Below, in pieces: positions 35,423-45,628 of a stretch of DNA of 64,000 nucleotides. Position 1 is the stretch's first letter; each line of letters starts with the position of its first letter. The notes under the pieces are model-generated. The model saw only the letters and a list, made by a program, of their open reading frames with translations, did not search any database and was not told where the DNA came from. This stretch comes from Allorhizobium pseudoryzae (GTDB lineage: Bacteria > Pseudomonadota > Alphaproteobacteria > Rhizobiales > Rhizobiaceae): the NCBI RefSeq assembly GCF_011046245.1, contig NZ_CP049241.1, positions 2,930,001 through 2,994,000 of the forward strand. The letters are read 5' to 3'. A program made the position numbers and the translations under genes.

Positions 35423-36478
35423 ATGGGAACGATAGAAGAAAGTTTGCGCTCAATTGCTGAGCGGGTAAAATCACACTCAAGCACGATGGCTACCGAGGAA
35501 GCCGTAAAGACTGCGGTGGTTCTGCCGTTTCTGAGAGCGCTGGGATACGATGTATTCGACCCCACCGAAGTGGTCCCTGAATTCACTGCTGACGCCATGG
35601 GAAAAAAGGGCGAAAAGGTGGATTATGCTATTAAAATTGAAAATGAGATCCGGATTCTTATAGAATGCAAGCCGATCTCCGTGGCGCTCGAAAAAAAGCA
35701 TCTTGATCAGCTCTATCGGTACTTCAGCGTCACTAATGCAAAATTTGCGATCCTTACAAATGGACGCACATTTAATTTCTATACCGATCTTGATGCACCC
35801 AACAAACTTGATGCGCGACCCTTCTTCGTTTTCGACGTAACGGATTTTGGACCATCAATTGTTGCGGAGTTGCGCAAATTTGAAAAGGGGTCATTCGATG
35901 TCTCTGCAATTTTGGCTACGGCCGAACGGTTAAAATATACGTCAGGCGTAAAGCAAATCATTGCTAAGCTCATAGAAGATCCTTCTGAGGACTTTGTACG
36001 AATAGTTTCGTCGAGTGTTTACGACGGACGCATGACTGCCCAAGCCAAAGAGATGTTCACCGGAATTGTGCGAACTGCGTTTCGTGAGGTAATCATGGAT
36101 AGCGTAAAGAGTCGCCTTTCGAACGCTTTGGCTGATACGGAACAAGTGATCGAAAAAATTGATGAGCCAGCAATTGAAGAGCCAGAAGTCGTTACAACGG
36201 AGGAGGAACGTGAAGGGTTCATGATCATCAAGGCGATCGTGCGCGACACCATCAGTCCGAAACGCGTGGTCATGCGCGACCAAAAGAGCTACTGCGGCAT
36301 CCTGATAGACAATAACAACCGCAAGCCGTTAGCGCGCTTATGGTTTAATCGCTCCGTAAAATATGTGGGTCTTTTTGATGGAGAAAACGAAGAGAGAATA
36401 ATTATAGAAACTTTGGATCAGATTTACGACCACAGTGAACGTCTGCGAGCAACAGCCAAGCGCTATACCGAAGGATGA
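35423..36478 (+). CDS. Orphan restriction-endonuclease-like protein (HSDR_N type)
   Basis: A 351-residue protein (MGTIEESLRSIAERVKSHSS). The N-terminal 160 residues match the type I restriction R-subunit N-terminal nuclease domain: LPFLRALGYDVFDPTEVVPE, then the PD-(D/E)xK core VDYAI...ILIECKP with Asp, Glu and Lys in place. The helicase part of HsdR is absent. The C-terminus (EREGFMIIKAIVRDTISPKR to the end) is a second, strand-rich domain common in stand-alone relatives. The gene is AT-richer than the chromosome and has no methylase or specificity partner. It lies just outside attR, on the 5' side of tRNA-Ser. A defence role is possible but unproven. Confidence 0.8.
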   Translation: MGTIEESLRSIAERVKSHSSTMATEEAVKTAVVLPFLRALGYDVFDPTEVVPEFTADAMGKKGEKVDYAIKIENEIRILIECKPISVALEKKHLDQLYRYFSVTNAKFAILTNGRTFNFYTDLDAPNKLDARPFFVFDVTDFGPSIVAELRKFEKGSFDVSAILATAERLKYTSGVKQIIAKLIEDPSEDFVRIVSSSVYDGRMTAQAKEMFTGIVRTAFREVIMDSVKSRLSNALADTEQVIEKIDEPAIEEPEVVTTEEEREGFMIIKAIVRDTISPKRVVMRDQKSYCGILIDNNNRKPLARLWFNRSVKYVGLFDGENEERIIIETLDQIYDHSERLRATAKRYTEG

Positions 36479-36586
36479 GTTGCAAATGGGTGCTGACCGG
36501 AAGTGCCGCCAGGTTCGCATTACCGACATAGGTCTAGATCTGGCGCTTTTGCGCCCCCCCCATGCGCTGCCGATTTTTACCGTATA

Positions 36587-36684
36587 TTAACCATACGACA
36601 TAGAAATTCTATTTGTCCACGAATTTGGTTCGCATTTTAGCCATGTTGGGGGCAAAAGTGGGAGCGTGTTCCGGTTAACCATAC
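36587..36684. promoter_or_regulatory. Two TTAACCATAC repeats upstream of rlpA (CtrA-type half-sites)
   Basis: TTAACCATAC occurs at 36587-36596 and 36675-36684, 88 bp apart. TTAACCAT is a known half-site of the cell-cycle regulator CtrA in alphaproteobacteria. The second copy is 60 bp ahead of the rlpA start. Confidence 0.5.
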
Positions 36685-36743
36685 CTGCCGGGGCAAGTGT
36701 TTGAGTTGCGGCCGAGGCGGCCACGAGCGGCGTGGGGCATACA

Positions 36744-37937
36744 TTGAGAACTGGCAAGGATAGGCTCCTTCTTGGGGTGAAGTGGCTTGGAGTGGTTTGC
36801 GTGTGTGCGGCCGTCACCTCCTGTGCATCGACACAGACGGCGACGACGCAGAAGCCGAAACCGAAGAGCAAGGAATACTTTGCCGAGAGCGAGTATGGCG
36901 TCAAAGCCAGCCCGCGCGTTGTGGCCGATGGTCAGCCGGTTCCGAAGGGTGGCGGGCGCTTCATGGTGGGCGACCCCTACGAAGTGAAGGGCAAGACCTA
37001 CGTGCCCAAGGAAGATCCGAAATACAACAAGACCGGTCTCGCCTCCTGGTACGGTTCCGCCTTTCATGGACGGGTGACCGCCAATGGCGAGGTCTATGAC
37101 AGCGACCATATTTCCGCCGCCCATCCGACCTTTCCGCTGCCGAGCTATGCGCGTGTGACGAACATGGATACCGGTTCGTCCGTCATCGTGCGCGTCAACG
37201 ATCGCGGTCCGTTCCATGAGGGCCGCATCATTGATGTGTCGAGCAAGGCTGCCGAACTTCTCGATTTCCGCCGCACGGGCACGGCGCGCGTCAATGTCCA
37301 GTATGTCGGACGGGCCCGTATGGACGGTCGCGACATGCCGTTCCTGATGGCGTCCTATGTCCGCAAGGGCGATCGCCTGCCGGGCATTCAGCCGGAAGGC
37401 CAGATCGCAACGGGCGTGATGGTCGCCTCCAACCAGTCGCTGGGTGATCAGTTGCAGAGTTATGGCAGCGGCCTGCCGGAACCGGCAAAACCCGTCGCCA
37501 CCAACCGGAACCCGGTGAAGCCGGTCACGACAGCGGCACGTCCGGCGGCCCCGGCGATTGCCGCGCCGATGCCGGTCGAACGTCCGACGGCGGTGGCGAC
37601 GCTGCCCAAAACCTCCGGCTATCAGGTGGCCTCGCTGCCGGCGACCCGCCCAGGCTCCGTTGTGCCGGTCGCTGCGGCCCCTGTGCAGAAGCCTATGGCC
37701 GCAGCGCCGGTTCAGAAGCCTGCCGTTGCGACCCGCGCTCCAGCGCCTGCCGCGGCACCTGCCGTCCGTCAGGTGGCCCGCCCGGCGCCTGCTCCGGCTC
37801 CGGTGGCGACCGCCTATGCGGCAGCGCCCTCAAGCCGCAACGAGCCGCGCGTGATCTTCGGCAATGTCGTCCTGCGCGGCGATGGGGTTCTCGAACAGGC
37901 CAACTCGGCGGGAGCGGGAAAAGCACCTGGCCGGTAA
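36744..37937 (+). CDS. rlpA: Septal ring lytic transglycosylase RlpA-like lipoprotein
   Basis: A 397-residue envelope protein. The N-terminus has a lipoprotein signal (GVVCVCAAVTSCAS). The double-psi beta-barrel domain is typical: GLASWYGSAFHGRVTANGEV, SAAHPTFPLPSYARVTN, VRVNDRGPFHEGRIIDVS. RlpA cleaves denuded glycan strands at the division site. The last 170 residues are Pro/Ala/Val-rich and no SPOR domain is visible, unlike E. coli RlpA. The start is uncertain: TTG at 36744 with GTGGGG upstream, or GTG at 36732. It precedes the carboxypeptidase gene by 65 bp; both act on peptidoglycan. Confidence 0.88.
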   Translation: MRTGKDRLLLGVKWLGVVCVCAAVTSCASTQTATTQKPKPKSKEYFAESEYGVKASPRVVADGQPVPKGGGRFMVGDPYEVKGKTYVPKEDPKYNKTGLASWYGSAFHGRVTANGEVYDSDHISAAHPTFPLPSYARVTNMDTGSSVIVRVNDRGPFHEGRIIDVSSKAAELLDFRRTGTARVNVQYVGRARMDGRDMPFLMASYVRKGDRLPGIQPEGQIATGVMVASNQSLGDQLQSYGSGLPEPAKPVATNRNPVKPVTTAARPAAPAIAAPMPVERPTAVATLPKTSGYQVASLPATRPGSVVPVAAAPVQKPMAAAPVQKPAVATRAPAPAAAPAVRQVARPAPAPAPVATAYAAAPSSRNEPRVIFGNVVLRGDGVLEQANSAGAGKAPGR

Positions 37938-38002
37938 GCTGGAAGGTTGCACCGCGCAATCGTGCTTGGTAGGCAGGTGCGCTCCGGTTGACGAGGACCT
38001 TC

Positions 38003-39175
38003 ATGCGCATCAGGCACTTTATGTCCAGCCTCACCGTCCTGACCGCCGTCGCCCTCTGGACGACGGCACCGGCCGGCCATACGGCGGAGCAAAAGCTCTC
38101 AGACCTCAAGGCCAAGCAGATCTATCTGGTGGAAGCCAAGACCGGCACGGTGCTTTTGGCCGAAAACGAGAACCAGGCCTTTCCGCCCGCCTCGCTTGCC
38201 AAGCTGATGACGATGGATCTCGTCTTCGAAGCAATGCGGCAAGGGGAAGTCACGCCGACGACGGTCTTTCCTGTCTCCGAATTTGCCTGGCGTACCGGTG
38301 GCGCGCCCTCCGGCACGACCACCATGTTTGCCGCACTGAAATCCGACGTTCCGCTTGCCGACCTGATCCAGGGCGTGATCATCCAGAACGCCAACGACGC
38401 CTGCATCATCATTGCCGAGGGCATGGCCGTCACGGAAGACAAGTTTGCGGAGCGCATGACGGCACGCGCCCGCGATCTCGGCATGATGCGCAGCAGCTTT
38501 GGCAATTCGACGGGTCTGCCCGAGCAGCCGAGCGTAACCACCGCGCATGACCTCGTCGTGCTTGCCCGCCACATCTTTACGTCCTATCCCGAGTATTACC
38601 GGCTCTATGCGGCGCCGGATTTCACCTGGAACAAGATCTTCCAGCGCAACAAGAACCCGCTCCTGCAGCTCGGCATCGGTGTGGACGGTCTGGGCGCCGG
38701 TTATGCCGAAGGGCACGGCTTTGCCGTCGTCGCATCGGTGGAGCGGGACGGCACACGACTGTTCCTCGCCATGGGCGGCCTTGCGAGCGAGAAGGAGCGG
38801 CTGGAAGAATCCCGTCGCGTGCTGGAATGGGCCCTGTCATCCTTCGAAACGCGACAGATCTTCAAGCCGAACGAGGCGATCGGGGAGGCGGCAGTCTATG
38901 GCGGCAGCGTCTCTCATGTGCCGGTCGTTGCTGCAGAGCCCGTCGATGTCTACGTGCCGAGCCGCAATGCGGAACGGCTGACCGGGCGCATCGTCTATGA
39001 CTGGCCCTTGCGGGCACCGGTGACAAAAGGGCAACCGGTCGGAACGCTGCGCCTTTTCGAGGGTGAGCGGGAGATCAAGGCCGTGCCCGTGCAGGCCGCA
39101 GCAGACGTTGCCGAAGGCACGCTCGCTTCAAAGGCAACCGATGCCCTGTTCGAGTTGCTGTTCTTCTGGATTTGA
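38003..39175 (+). CDS. D-alanyl-D-alanine carboxypeptidase family protein with altered motifs
   Basis: A 390-residue periplasmic protein of the S11/DacF class, with a signal peptide (MRIRHFMSSLTVLTAVALWT...). The first motif SxxK is intact (S64-LAK in PPASLAKLM). The second motif SxN reads N129-A-N (IIQNANDAC) and the third, usually KTG, reads G231-A-G (VDGLGAGYAEG). Loss of the KTG lysine would be expected to change substrate or penicillin binding. The C-terminal domain (VPVVAAEPVDVYVPSRNAER onward) resembles the PBP5 beta domain with a final hydrophobic anchor. GAGGA precedes the ATG at 38003. Confidence 0.85.
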   Translation: MRIRHFMSSLTVLTAVALWTTAPAGHTAEQKLSDLKAKQIYLVEAKTGTVLLAENENQAFPPASLAKLMTMDLVFEAMRQGEVTPTTVFPVSEFAWRTGGAPSGTTTMFAALKSDVPLADLIQGVIIQNANDACIIIAEGMAVTEDKFAERMTARARDLGMMRSSFGNSTGLPEQPSVTTAHDLVVLARHIFTSYPEYYRLYAAPDFTWNKIFQRNKNPLLQLGIGVDGLGAGYAEGHGFAVVASVERDGTRLFLAMGGLASEKERLEESRRVLEWALSSFETRQIFKPNEAIGEAAVYGGSVSHVPVVAAEPVDVYVPSRNAERLTGRIVYDWPLRAPVTKGQPVGTLRLFEGEREIKAVPVQAAADVAEGTLASKATDALFELLFFWI

Positions 39176-39262
39176 CCGTTTCTTCCTCTATTGCGCGTTC
39201 CGCTTGCGTTCATCATGGGTTAGAAGGAATCGCAGGACCCGACGCAAACAGATGTAGGCACA

Positions 39263-39994
39263 TTGGCGAAATCATCCGGAGCAACATCGACGGACGTGAG
39301 ACCATCCGGTCTGTTCGTCACTTTCGAAGGCGGCGAGGGGGCTGGAAAATCCACCCAGATCCGTCGGCTGGCCGATTCGCTGTCGCAGCGCGGATATGAC
39401 GTGCTCGTTACCCGCGAGCCCGGTGGCTCTGCGGGGGCGGAGGCTGTGCGGCACGTGCTTCTGTCCGGGGCCGCGGAAGATTTCGGTGTGCGCATGGAAG
39501 CCATGCTGTTTGCCGCCGCCCGCAACGATCACGTCGAGGAAGTCATTCGCCCGGCGCTGACGGCAGGCCAGATCGTGCTCTGCGACCGGTTCATGGATTC
39601 CTCGCGGGTCTACCAGGGCATTACCGGCAATCTGGAGAGCGAGTTCGTCGATACGCTGGAACAGGTGGCAATCCACGGGCTTCGTCCAGACCTGACGCTG
39701 ATCCTCGATCTTCCGGCTGAAAAGGGCCTGTCGCGCGCGAAACGACGCAGCAGCGAGGCCGGCGAGGACACCGCTCCCGACCGCTTCGAGAAGGAGGAGT
39801 TGGAGGTGCACGAGATGCGCCGCCAGGCCTTTCTCGATATCGCCGCCATCGATGAAACGCGCTGCCGCGTGATCGATGCGGACCAGAGTGTCGGGCGTAT
39901 CGCAGCCGAAATCCTGGCGCAGGTGGAGGCCGTGCTGCCACCCCTGACGAAGAGGGCTGAGGGCCGCGCCGATGAGGCGGCACCCTCGCCATGA
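39263..39994 (+). CDS. tmk: Thymidylate kinase
   Basis: It phosphorylates dTMP to dTDP for DNA synthesis. The P-loop is [11 protein letters not shown], the DRF-type motif [14 protein letters not shown], and the lid region [20 protein letters not shown]. Translation may begin at TTG 39263 (243 residues) or GTG 39296 (232 residues); the shorter form is closer to the usual length. It overlaps holB by 4 bp, an arrangement found in many bacteria. Confidence 0.93.
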   Translation: MAKSSGATSTDVRPSGLFVTFEGGEGAGKSTQIRRLADSLSQRGYDVLVTREPGGSAGAEAVRHVLLSGAAEDFGVRMEAMLFAAARNDHVEEVIRPALTAGQIVLCDRFMDSSRVYQGITGNLESEFVDTLEQVAIHGLRPDLTLILDLPAEKGLSRAKRRSSEAGEDTAPDRFEKEELEVHEMRRQAFLDIAAIDETRCRVIDADQSVGRIAAEILAQVEAVLPPLTKRAEGRADEAAPSP

Positions 39995-41019
39995 CTGACC
40001 AAATGCCTGGCGTTCTCGACGGTGCGGTGCCGCCGCAACTGAATTCGCATCTCTTCGGTCACGCCGAGGCGGAAGCCTTTCTGGCGCGTTTCTACCGTTC
40101 GGGGCGCAGCCATCATGCCATCCTGATCGAGGGGCCGGAAGGGATCGGCAAGGCGACACTCGCGTTCCGGTTTGCCAATTACGTGCTGTCGCACCCGGAT
40201 CCGTCGACGGCGCCGGAAGAGCTTCCCGATCCCGATCCGCACGCGCCGGTCAGCCGGCAGATCGCGTCGGGCGCCTCGCATAATCTTCTGCATCTGACGC
40301 GGCCGGTGGATGACAAGACCGGCAAGGTGAAGACCGCGATCATCGTGGATGAGGTGCGCCGCGCCGGGCATTTCTTCTCCCAGACCTCCGGCACCGGCAA
40401 CTGGCGCATCGTCATCATTGATCCGGCGGATGATCTCAACCGCAATGCGGCCAATGCCATTCTGAAGATCCTAGAGGAGCCGCCGAAGCGTTCGCTGTTC
40501 CTGGTGCTGAGCCACGCGCCGGGAAAACTTCTGCCGACCATCCGCTCCCGCTGCCTGCCGCTGAAGCTTTCGCCGCTCGGGGTGGAGGATCTGACGAAGG
40601 CGCTCTCCGCGCTCGGCCTTGCCCCCGATGGCGGGCGGATGGCGGAAGAGGTGCTGCATTCGGCCGGTGGCAGCGTGGCGCAGGCGCTGAAGCTGATGAA
40701 CTATGGCGGCACCGAAATCATCCTGGCCTTCGACGAGGTGTTGCGCGCCTCCGGCCCCACGGCGCGGCGCGCCATGCACCGGCTGTCCGACGTATTGTCG
40801 GCCAAGGACAATGACGTGATCTTCGGCTTTTTCCTCGATCACCTGCGCGATCATCTGATGGAGCGGGCGCGCAGTGCAGCTCTTTCCGGCGACCTGACAG
40901 GTGCCGACCGCGCCTCCAGGCTGTCGTCCGAGATCGGCGAGCGGATCGGCATTTCGCAGGCCTACAATCTCGACCGCAAGCAGACGATCCTGTCGCTTCT
41001 GGAGGATGTGGCGCGCTGA
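39991..41019 (+). CDS. holB: DNA polymerase III subunit delta'
   Basis: A clamp-loader subunit. It has 342 residues: AAA+ domain with P-loop [35 protein letters not shown], sensor region [20 protein letters not shown] and SRC motif [10 protein letters not shown]. The four-cysteine zinc module of E. coli delta' is replaced by a Cys-free segment ([16 protein letters not shown]). Coupled to tmk by a 4-bp overlap. Confidence 0.93.
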   Translation: MTDQMPGVLDGAVPPQLNSHLFGHAEAEAFLARFYRSGRSHHAILIEGPEGIGKATLAFRFANYVLSHPDPSTAPEELPDPDPHAPVSRQIASGASHNLLHLTRPVDDKTGKVKTAIIVDEVRRAGHFFSQTSGTGNWRIVIIDPADDLNRNAANAILKILEEPPKRSLFLVLSHAPGKLLPTIRSRCLPLKLSPLGVEDLTKALSALGLAPDGGRMAEEVLHSAGGSVAQALKLMNYGGTEIILAFDEVLRASGPTARRAMHRLSDVLSAKDNDVIFGFFLDHLRDHLMERARSAALSGDLTGADRASRLSSEIGERIGISQAYNLDRKQTILSLLEDVAR

Positions 41020-41140
41020 TAACGCAAGGGGCGGGCAGGGGAAGGCCCGTGCAAACGGAAACTTGCTGTTTCGCATCCGCGAAACTTGGTTTAAGACGCG
41101 GGGCCTGAGACCCTGAACAAGAACGGTAATGCTGGCCGCA

Positions 41141-42700
41141 ATGTCCACAAAGACCCCCTACTACATCACGACCGCCATCTCCTATCCGAACGGCAAGCCG
41201 CATATTGGCCATGCCTATGAGCTGATCGCGACCGACGCCATGGCGCGGTTCCAGCGGCTCGACGGGAAGGATGTGTTCTTCCTGACCGGAACGGACGAAC
41301 ACGGCCAGAAGATGCAGCAGACGGCCCGCAACGAAGGCATCACGCCGGAAGCGCTGGCCGAGCGCAATTCCAATGAATTCCGCGCCATGGGCAAGCTTTT
41401 AAATGCCTCGAACGACGATTTCATCCGCACCACCGAACAGCGTCACCATCTGACGGTGCAGGAAGTCTGGCGCCGCATGGCCGCCAATGGCGACATCTAC
41501 AAGGATAGTTATGCCGGCTGGTATTCGGTCCGCGATGAGGCCTATTACCAGGAAGAGGAAACCGAGCTGCGCGCCGATGGCGTGCGCTACGGGCCGCAGG
41601 GCACGCCTGTCGACTGGGTGGAAGAGGAAAGCTATTTCTTCAAGCTCTCCGCCTACGAAGACAGGCTGCTGAAGCTCTACGAGGACCAGCCGGATTTCAT
41701 CGGCCCCTCCGAGCGCCGCAACGAGGTGATCTCCTTCGTCAAATCCGGCCTCAAGGATCTGTCGATTTCGCGCACCACCTTCGACTGGGGCATCAAGGTT
41801 CCGGGTGATGACAAGCACGTGATGTATGTCTGGGTCGATGCGCTGACCAACTACATCACCGCGACCGGTTACGTGGAAGATCAGAGCGGCCCGCGCGCCA
41901 AATACTGGCCGGCGGATGCGCATATCATCGGCAAGGACATCATCCGCTTCCACGCCGTCTACTGGCCGGCCTTCCTGATGTCGGCGGGCCTGCCGCTGCC
42001 GAAGCGCGTCTATGCCCATGGCTTCCTGCTCAACAAGGGCGAGAAGATGTCGAAGTCGCTCGGCAATGTGGTGGATCCAGTCAACCTGGTGAACCATTTC
42101 GGCCTCGACCAGGTGCGTTATTTCTTCCTGCGCGAAGTCTCCTTCGGCCAGGACGGCAGCTATTCGGAAGAGGGTATCGCGACCCGTATCAATGCCGACC
42201 TTGCCAACGGCATCGGCAACCTTGCCTCGCGGTCGCTGTCGATGATTGCGAAGAACTGCGAGGGCAGGGTGCCGCAACCGGGCTCACTGACCGAGGCGGA
42301 CAAGGCGATCCTCGCCACGGCGGATGAGGCGATTGCCATTTGCCGCGAGGAGATGGGCCGCCAGCAGGTGCACAAGGCGGTGGCGGCCGTGATCAACATC
42401 GTCAACGAGGCCGACCGGTATTTCGCCGCCCAGGAGCCCTGGGTGCTGCGCAAGACGGATGTGCCGCGCATGGAAACGGTGCTGTGGGTGACGGCCGAGG
42501 TGGTGCGTGAAATCGCCATCCTGTTCCAGCCGGTCATGCCGCAATCAGCCGCCAAGATTCTTGATCTGGTGGCCGTTGCCGAGGAAGACCGCTCATTTGC
42601 CAAGCTGGGCGAGGCGGGCCGCCTGACACCCGGCACGGAACTGCCGGCGCCCTCGCCGGTTTTCCCGCGTTACGTGGCGCCGGACGCCGACAAGGCCTGA
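41141..42700 (+). CDS. metG: Methionyl-tRNA synthetase
   Basis: It charges tRNA-Met. It has 519 residues from the ATG at 41141 ([20 protein letters not shown]); an ATG at 41129 would add four. The class I signatures are HIGH in [10 protein letters not shown] and KMSKS in [13 protein letters not shown]. It lacks the C-terminal dimerisation/tRNA-binding extension of the long MetG forms and the four-Cys zinc knuckle, as in other short alphaproteobacterial enzymes. It is followed nine bases later by tatD, the conserved metG-tatD order. Confidence 0.96.
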   Translation: MSTKTPYYITTAISYPNGKPHIGHAYELIATDAMARFQRLDGKDVFFLTGTDEHGQKMQQTARNEGITPEALAERNSNEFRAMGKLLNASNDDFIRTTEQRHHLTVQEVWRRMAANGDIYKDSYAGWYSVRDEAYYQEEETELRADGVRYGPQGTPVDWVEEESYFFKLSAYEDRLLKLYEDQPDFIGPSERRNEVISFVKSGLKDLSISRTTFDWGIKVPGDDKHVMYVWVDALTNYITATGYVEDQSGPRAKYWPADAHIIGKDIIRFHAVYWPAFLMSAGLPLPKRVYAHGFLLNKGEKMSKSLGNVVDPVNLVNHFGLDQVRYFFLREVSFGQDGSYSEEGIATRINADLANGIGNLASRSLSMIAKNCEGRVPQPGSLTEADKAILATADEAIAICREEMGRQQVHKAVAAVINIVNEADRYFAAQEPWVLRKTDVPRMETVLWVTAEVVREIAILFQPVMPQSAAKILDLVAVAEEDRSFAKLGEAGRLTPGTELPAPSPVFPRYVAPDADKA

Positions 42701-42709
42701 GACTGAACG

Positions 42710-43492
42710 ATGCTGATTGATACCCACTGCCACCTGGATTTTGCCGATTTCAACGCGGAGCGCGACGAACTGGTGGCACGCGCCCATGCGGCGGGCGTCG
42801 CCCAGATGGTGACGATCTCCACGCGTGTCAGGAAACTGCCGACACTTCTGGCGCTGACCGAGCGCTATCCGTCCGTGTTCTGTTCGGTCGGCACACATCC
42901 GAACAACGCCAACGAGGAACTCGACGTCAGCGCCGACGACCTGGTGCGGCTCGCCGAAAGTCACGAGAAGGTGGTTGCGATCGGCGAGGCGGGTCTCGAT
43001 TATTTCTACGACACGCAGACGCCGGCCGACCAGCAGACGGGGTTTCGCCGCCATATCGAGGCGGCGCGGCGCACGCAACTGCCGCTCGTCATCCACAGCC
43101 GCAGCGCCGACGAAGACATGGCGGCAATCCTGACCGAAGAAACCGAGAAGGGCGCCTTCCCCTTCATCCTGCACTGCTTTTCTGCCGGGAAGGACCTGGC
43201 CGATTGCGGCGTGGCGCTCGGCGGTTACATCTCGTTTTCCGGTATCCTCACCTTCCCGAAATCGGAAGAGATCCGCGAAATCGCCAAAACCGTACCGCTC
43301 GACCGGCTACTGGTGGAAACCGATGCGCCGTATCTGGCGCCCAAGCGCTGGCGCGGCAAACGCAATGAACCTTCCTACGTGGTCAACACAGCGGACGTCC
43401 TCGCCGAGGTCAAGGGGATATCGTATGACGATATGGCCCGCATCACCACGGACAATGCCTTCCGTTGCTTTTCCAAGATGACGAGGGTGTGA
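42710..43492 (+). CDS. tatD: TatD family metal-dependent hydrolase
   Basis: A 260-residue TIM-barrel deoxyribonuclease. Metal ligands are visible in MLIDTHCHLDF, GEAGLDYFYD, VIHSRSADED, LHCFSAGKD and VETDAPYLAPK. TatD enzymes act as 3'-5' exonucleases in DNA quality control. It lies between metG and the metallo-beta-lactamase-fold gene in one operon-like run. Confidence 0.94.
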   Translation: MLIDTHCHLDFADFNAERDELVARAHAAGVAQMVTISTRVRKLPTLLALTERYPSVFCSVGTHPNNANEELDVSADDLVRLAESHEKVVAIGEAGLDYFYDTQTPADQQTGFRRHIEAARRTQLPLVIHSRSADEDMAAILTEETEKGAFPFILHCFSAGKDLADCGVALGGYISFSGILTFPKSEEIREIAKTVPLDRLLVETDAPYLAPKRWRGKRNEPSYVVNTADVLAEVKGISYDDMARITTDNAFRCFSKMTRV

Positions 43493-43497
43493 GACCG

Positions 43498-44316
43498 GTG
43501 ACGGGTCTGCGGCAACGCTTTACGATCCTTGGCTGCGCCTCGTCGCCCGGCGTGCCGCGTTTGAATGGCGATTGGGGGGCCTGCGATCCGACCGAACCGC
43601 GCAACCGCCGACGCCGCGCCGCCTTTCTGGTCGAACAGATCGCGCCGGACGGGGCCACGACGACGGTTGTGATCGACACGGGGCCGGATTTCCGCGAACA
43701 GATGATTTCCGCCAATGTCGCGCGGATCGATGCCGTACTTTATACGCATGCGCATGCCGACCATGTGCACGGGATTGATGACGTGCGTGGCTATTTCCAT
43801 TCGCAGCATATGCGCATCCCGATCTTCGCCGATCCGAAGACCATGGATCGTATTCGCCAGGGTTTCGGCTACTGCCTGGAAACGCCGCCGGGCGGCAATT
43901 ATCCGCCGATCGTCGAACCAAGGCTGATCGAGGATCTGGCGCAGCCGATCACGATCGACGGTCCAGGCGGCACGATTGCATTTCATGCGCATCGGCAGGT
44001 GCACGGCGATATTTACTCGCTCGGCTTTCGGATCGGCAATGTGGCCTATTGCAGCGATGTAAGCGACTTTCCGGCGAAAAGTCTCGCAAACCTGCGGGAT
44101 CTCGACGTGCTAATCATCGATGCGCTCCAGTATCGGCCGCATCCGAGCCATCTGTCGCTTGAGCAAGCGCTGACATGGATCGAGCAGCTGAAACCGAAAC
44201 GGGCCATCCTGACCCACATGCATATTCCGCTGGATTACCGCACGGTGCTGAACGAGACGCCGGCGCATGTGGAGCCAGCCTATGACGGAATGCGCTTCGA
44301 GTTCGACGGGACCTGA
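43498..44316 (+). CDS. MBL-fold metal-dependent hydrolase (PhnP-like)
   Basis: A 272-residue protein with the metallo-beta-lactamase motif HAHADH in LYTHAHADHVHGIDDVRG and further ligands in HGDIYSLGFR, YCSDVSDFP and LTHMHIPLDY. The family includes phosphodiesterases such as PhnP. The true substrate is unknown. The GTG at 43498 is used; an in-frame GTG at 43489 that overlaps the tatD stop is equally possible. The metG-tatD-MBL order is typical of rhizobia. Confidence 0.88.
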   Translation: MTGLRQRFTILGCASSPGVPRLNGDWGACDPTEPRNRRRRAAFLVEQIAPDGATTTVVIDTGPDFREQMISANVARIDAVLYTHAHADHVHGIDDVRGYFHSQHMRIPIFADPKTMDRIRQGFGYCLETPPGGNYPPIVEPRLIEDLAQPITIDGPGGTIAFHAHRQVHGDIYSLGFRIGNVAYCSDVSDFPAKSLANLRDLDVLIIDALQYRPHPSHLSLEQALTWIEQLKPKRAILTHMHIPLDYRTVLNETPAHVEPAYDGMRFEFDGT

Positions 44317-44590
44317 ACAGGCGGATTTAAGTCATTCAGCCGTATAGCTGCATCTCTCTGTTCCATAATCTACCTTATCCTGCATTTGGGTTGACTCCGG
44401 CACATCCTCCACCGCGAAGTCGGAATGTCACGCTCCCCGCTCTAAGCGATGCTCACATGCCATGCCAGGATGAGCGGCGGCTGGAACTTTCGCGGATCGA
44501 TGCGGTTCCGTGTGTTCGAACGACGCGGCGTGCATTTTTGCTTCGACCCGTCTCCATGGATCTCAAGCCGGATTGATCCCAAGGCTGACG

Positions 44591-45325
44591 ATGTTTCCCC
44601 ACTGGCTCCACATGCTGTCCATCCTCTGTCTGCTGCTTGGCATTGCCTGCGCCGGCATCGTTGCCGTGGATGTCTGGCGCGCACCGCAGCACATGGCGGT
44701 CATGAACATCGTCTGGCCCGTCACGGCCTTGTTCGGCACGGTTTTCGTGGTCTGGGCCTATCGGCGCTATGGACGGCTGGCGACCCAGGCTGCAGCTGAC
44801 CGGGCCATGCAGCATGACCAGCCCATGCCATCGAAGCAGGAAACGCCGTTTCCCGTCATGGTCGGCAAAGGTGCTCTGCACTGCGGCAGCGGCTGCATGA
44901 TCGGCGACATCGTCGCCGAGTGGCTGGCTTTCGGCATCCCCGCGATCGCGCTCTGGCTGGGCTGGCAGTCGGTCTTTGCAGAAAAGATGTTCGCGGTCTG
45001 GATTCTCGACTTCATCTTCGCCTTCGGGCTCGGAATCGTGTTTCAGTATTTCGCCATCGTGCCGATGCGCAAGCTGTCGCCTTGGCAAGGGCTCGTCGCA
45101 GCGCTGGAGGCGGACACCCTGTCGCTCATCGCCTGGCAGGTCGGCATGTATGCGACCATGGCGGTGTTCCAGCTGCTGATCTTCCGCGAGGGTTTTGGCC
45201 AGCAGGCGCCGGTCAACAGCCCGGAATTCTGGTTCGCCATGCAGATCGCCATGATTGCCGGCTTCATCACCGCCTATCCGGTCAACTGGTGGCTGATTGC
45301 CAAGGGCCTGAAGGAACGAATGTAG
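44591..45325 (+). CDS. DUF4396 membrane protein
   Basis: A 244-residue protein with about six membrane segments. It carries the family motif LHCGSGCMIGDIVAEWL, in which two Cys lie at the start of a helix, and a His/Met-containing cytosolic stretch (AMQHDQPMPSKQ). Relatives are often found near copper-handling genes, but no such genes are adjacent here. Start ATG at 44591 with AAGG upstream. Confidence 0.78.
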   Translation: MFPHWLHMLSILCLLLGIACAGIVAVDVWRAPQHMAVMNIVWPVTALFGTVFVVWAYRRYGRLATQAAADRAMQHDQPMPSKQETPFPVMVGKGALHCGSGCMIGDIVAEWLAFGIPAIALWLGWQSVFAEKMFAVWILDFIFAFGLGIVFQYFAIVPMRKLSPWQGLVAALEADTLSLIAWQVGMYATMAVFQLLIFREGFGQQAPVNSPEFWFAMQIAMIAGFITAYPVNWWLIAKGLKERM

Positions 45326-45418
45326 CGTCCTCTTCAGCCACGTCCGGTTTCGGTCAACTTGAACCAGGCCGTGGCGATCTTGCTTTTGGATACTACGCGG
45401 AGGTAGCCCGTTCCGGTG

Positions 45419-45628
45419 TCACAGCGATGCGCCGGGCATCGAGCCGCCGAGTTGCGGTTCGACAAACTGGAAATAGGCCCAGGCTGCCGCCAGCAGCGCC
45501 AGAATGATGATGATTGCCAGGGATCGGCTGAAAACCGGCGGGCGCGGCTTCTGCGGCCCGGATCTCGGCGAGCCGTTCTTCGGCGTCTTCTCGGGTTTCG
45601 GCTTCTGGAATTTGATGACGTTGTTCAT
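45419..45628 (-). CDS. Small single-pass membrane protein
   Basis: A 69-residue protein: a polar, Lys/Pro-rich N-terminus (MNNVIKFQKPKPEKTPKNG), one membrane helix (SLAIIIILALLAAAWAYFQF), and a short periplasmic tail. GGATGGGG lies just before the ATG. No family is recognised. Confidence 0.65.
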   Translation of the reverse strand: MNNVIKFQKPKPEKTPKNGSPRSGPQKPRPPVFSRSLAIIIILALLAAAWAYFQFVEPQLGGSMPGASL

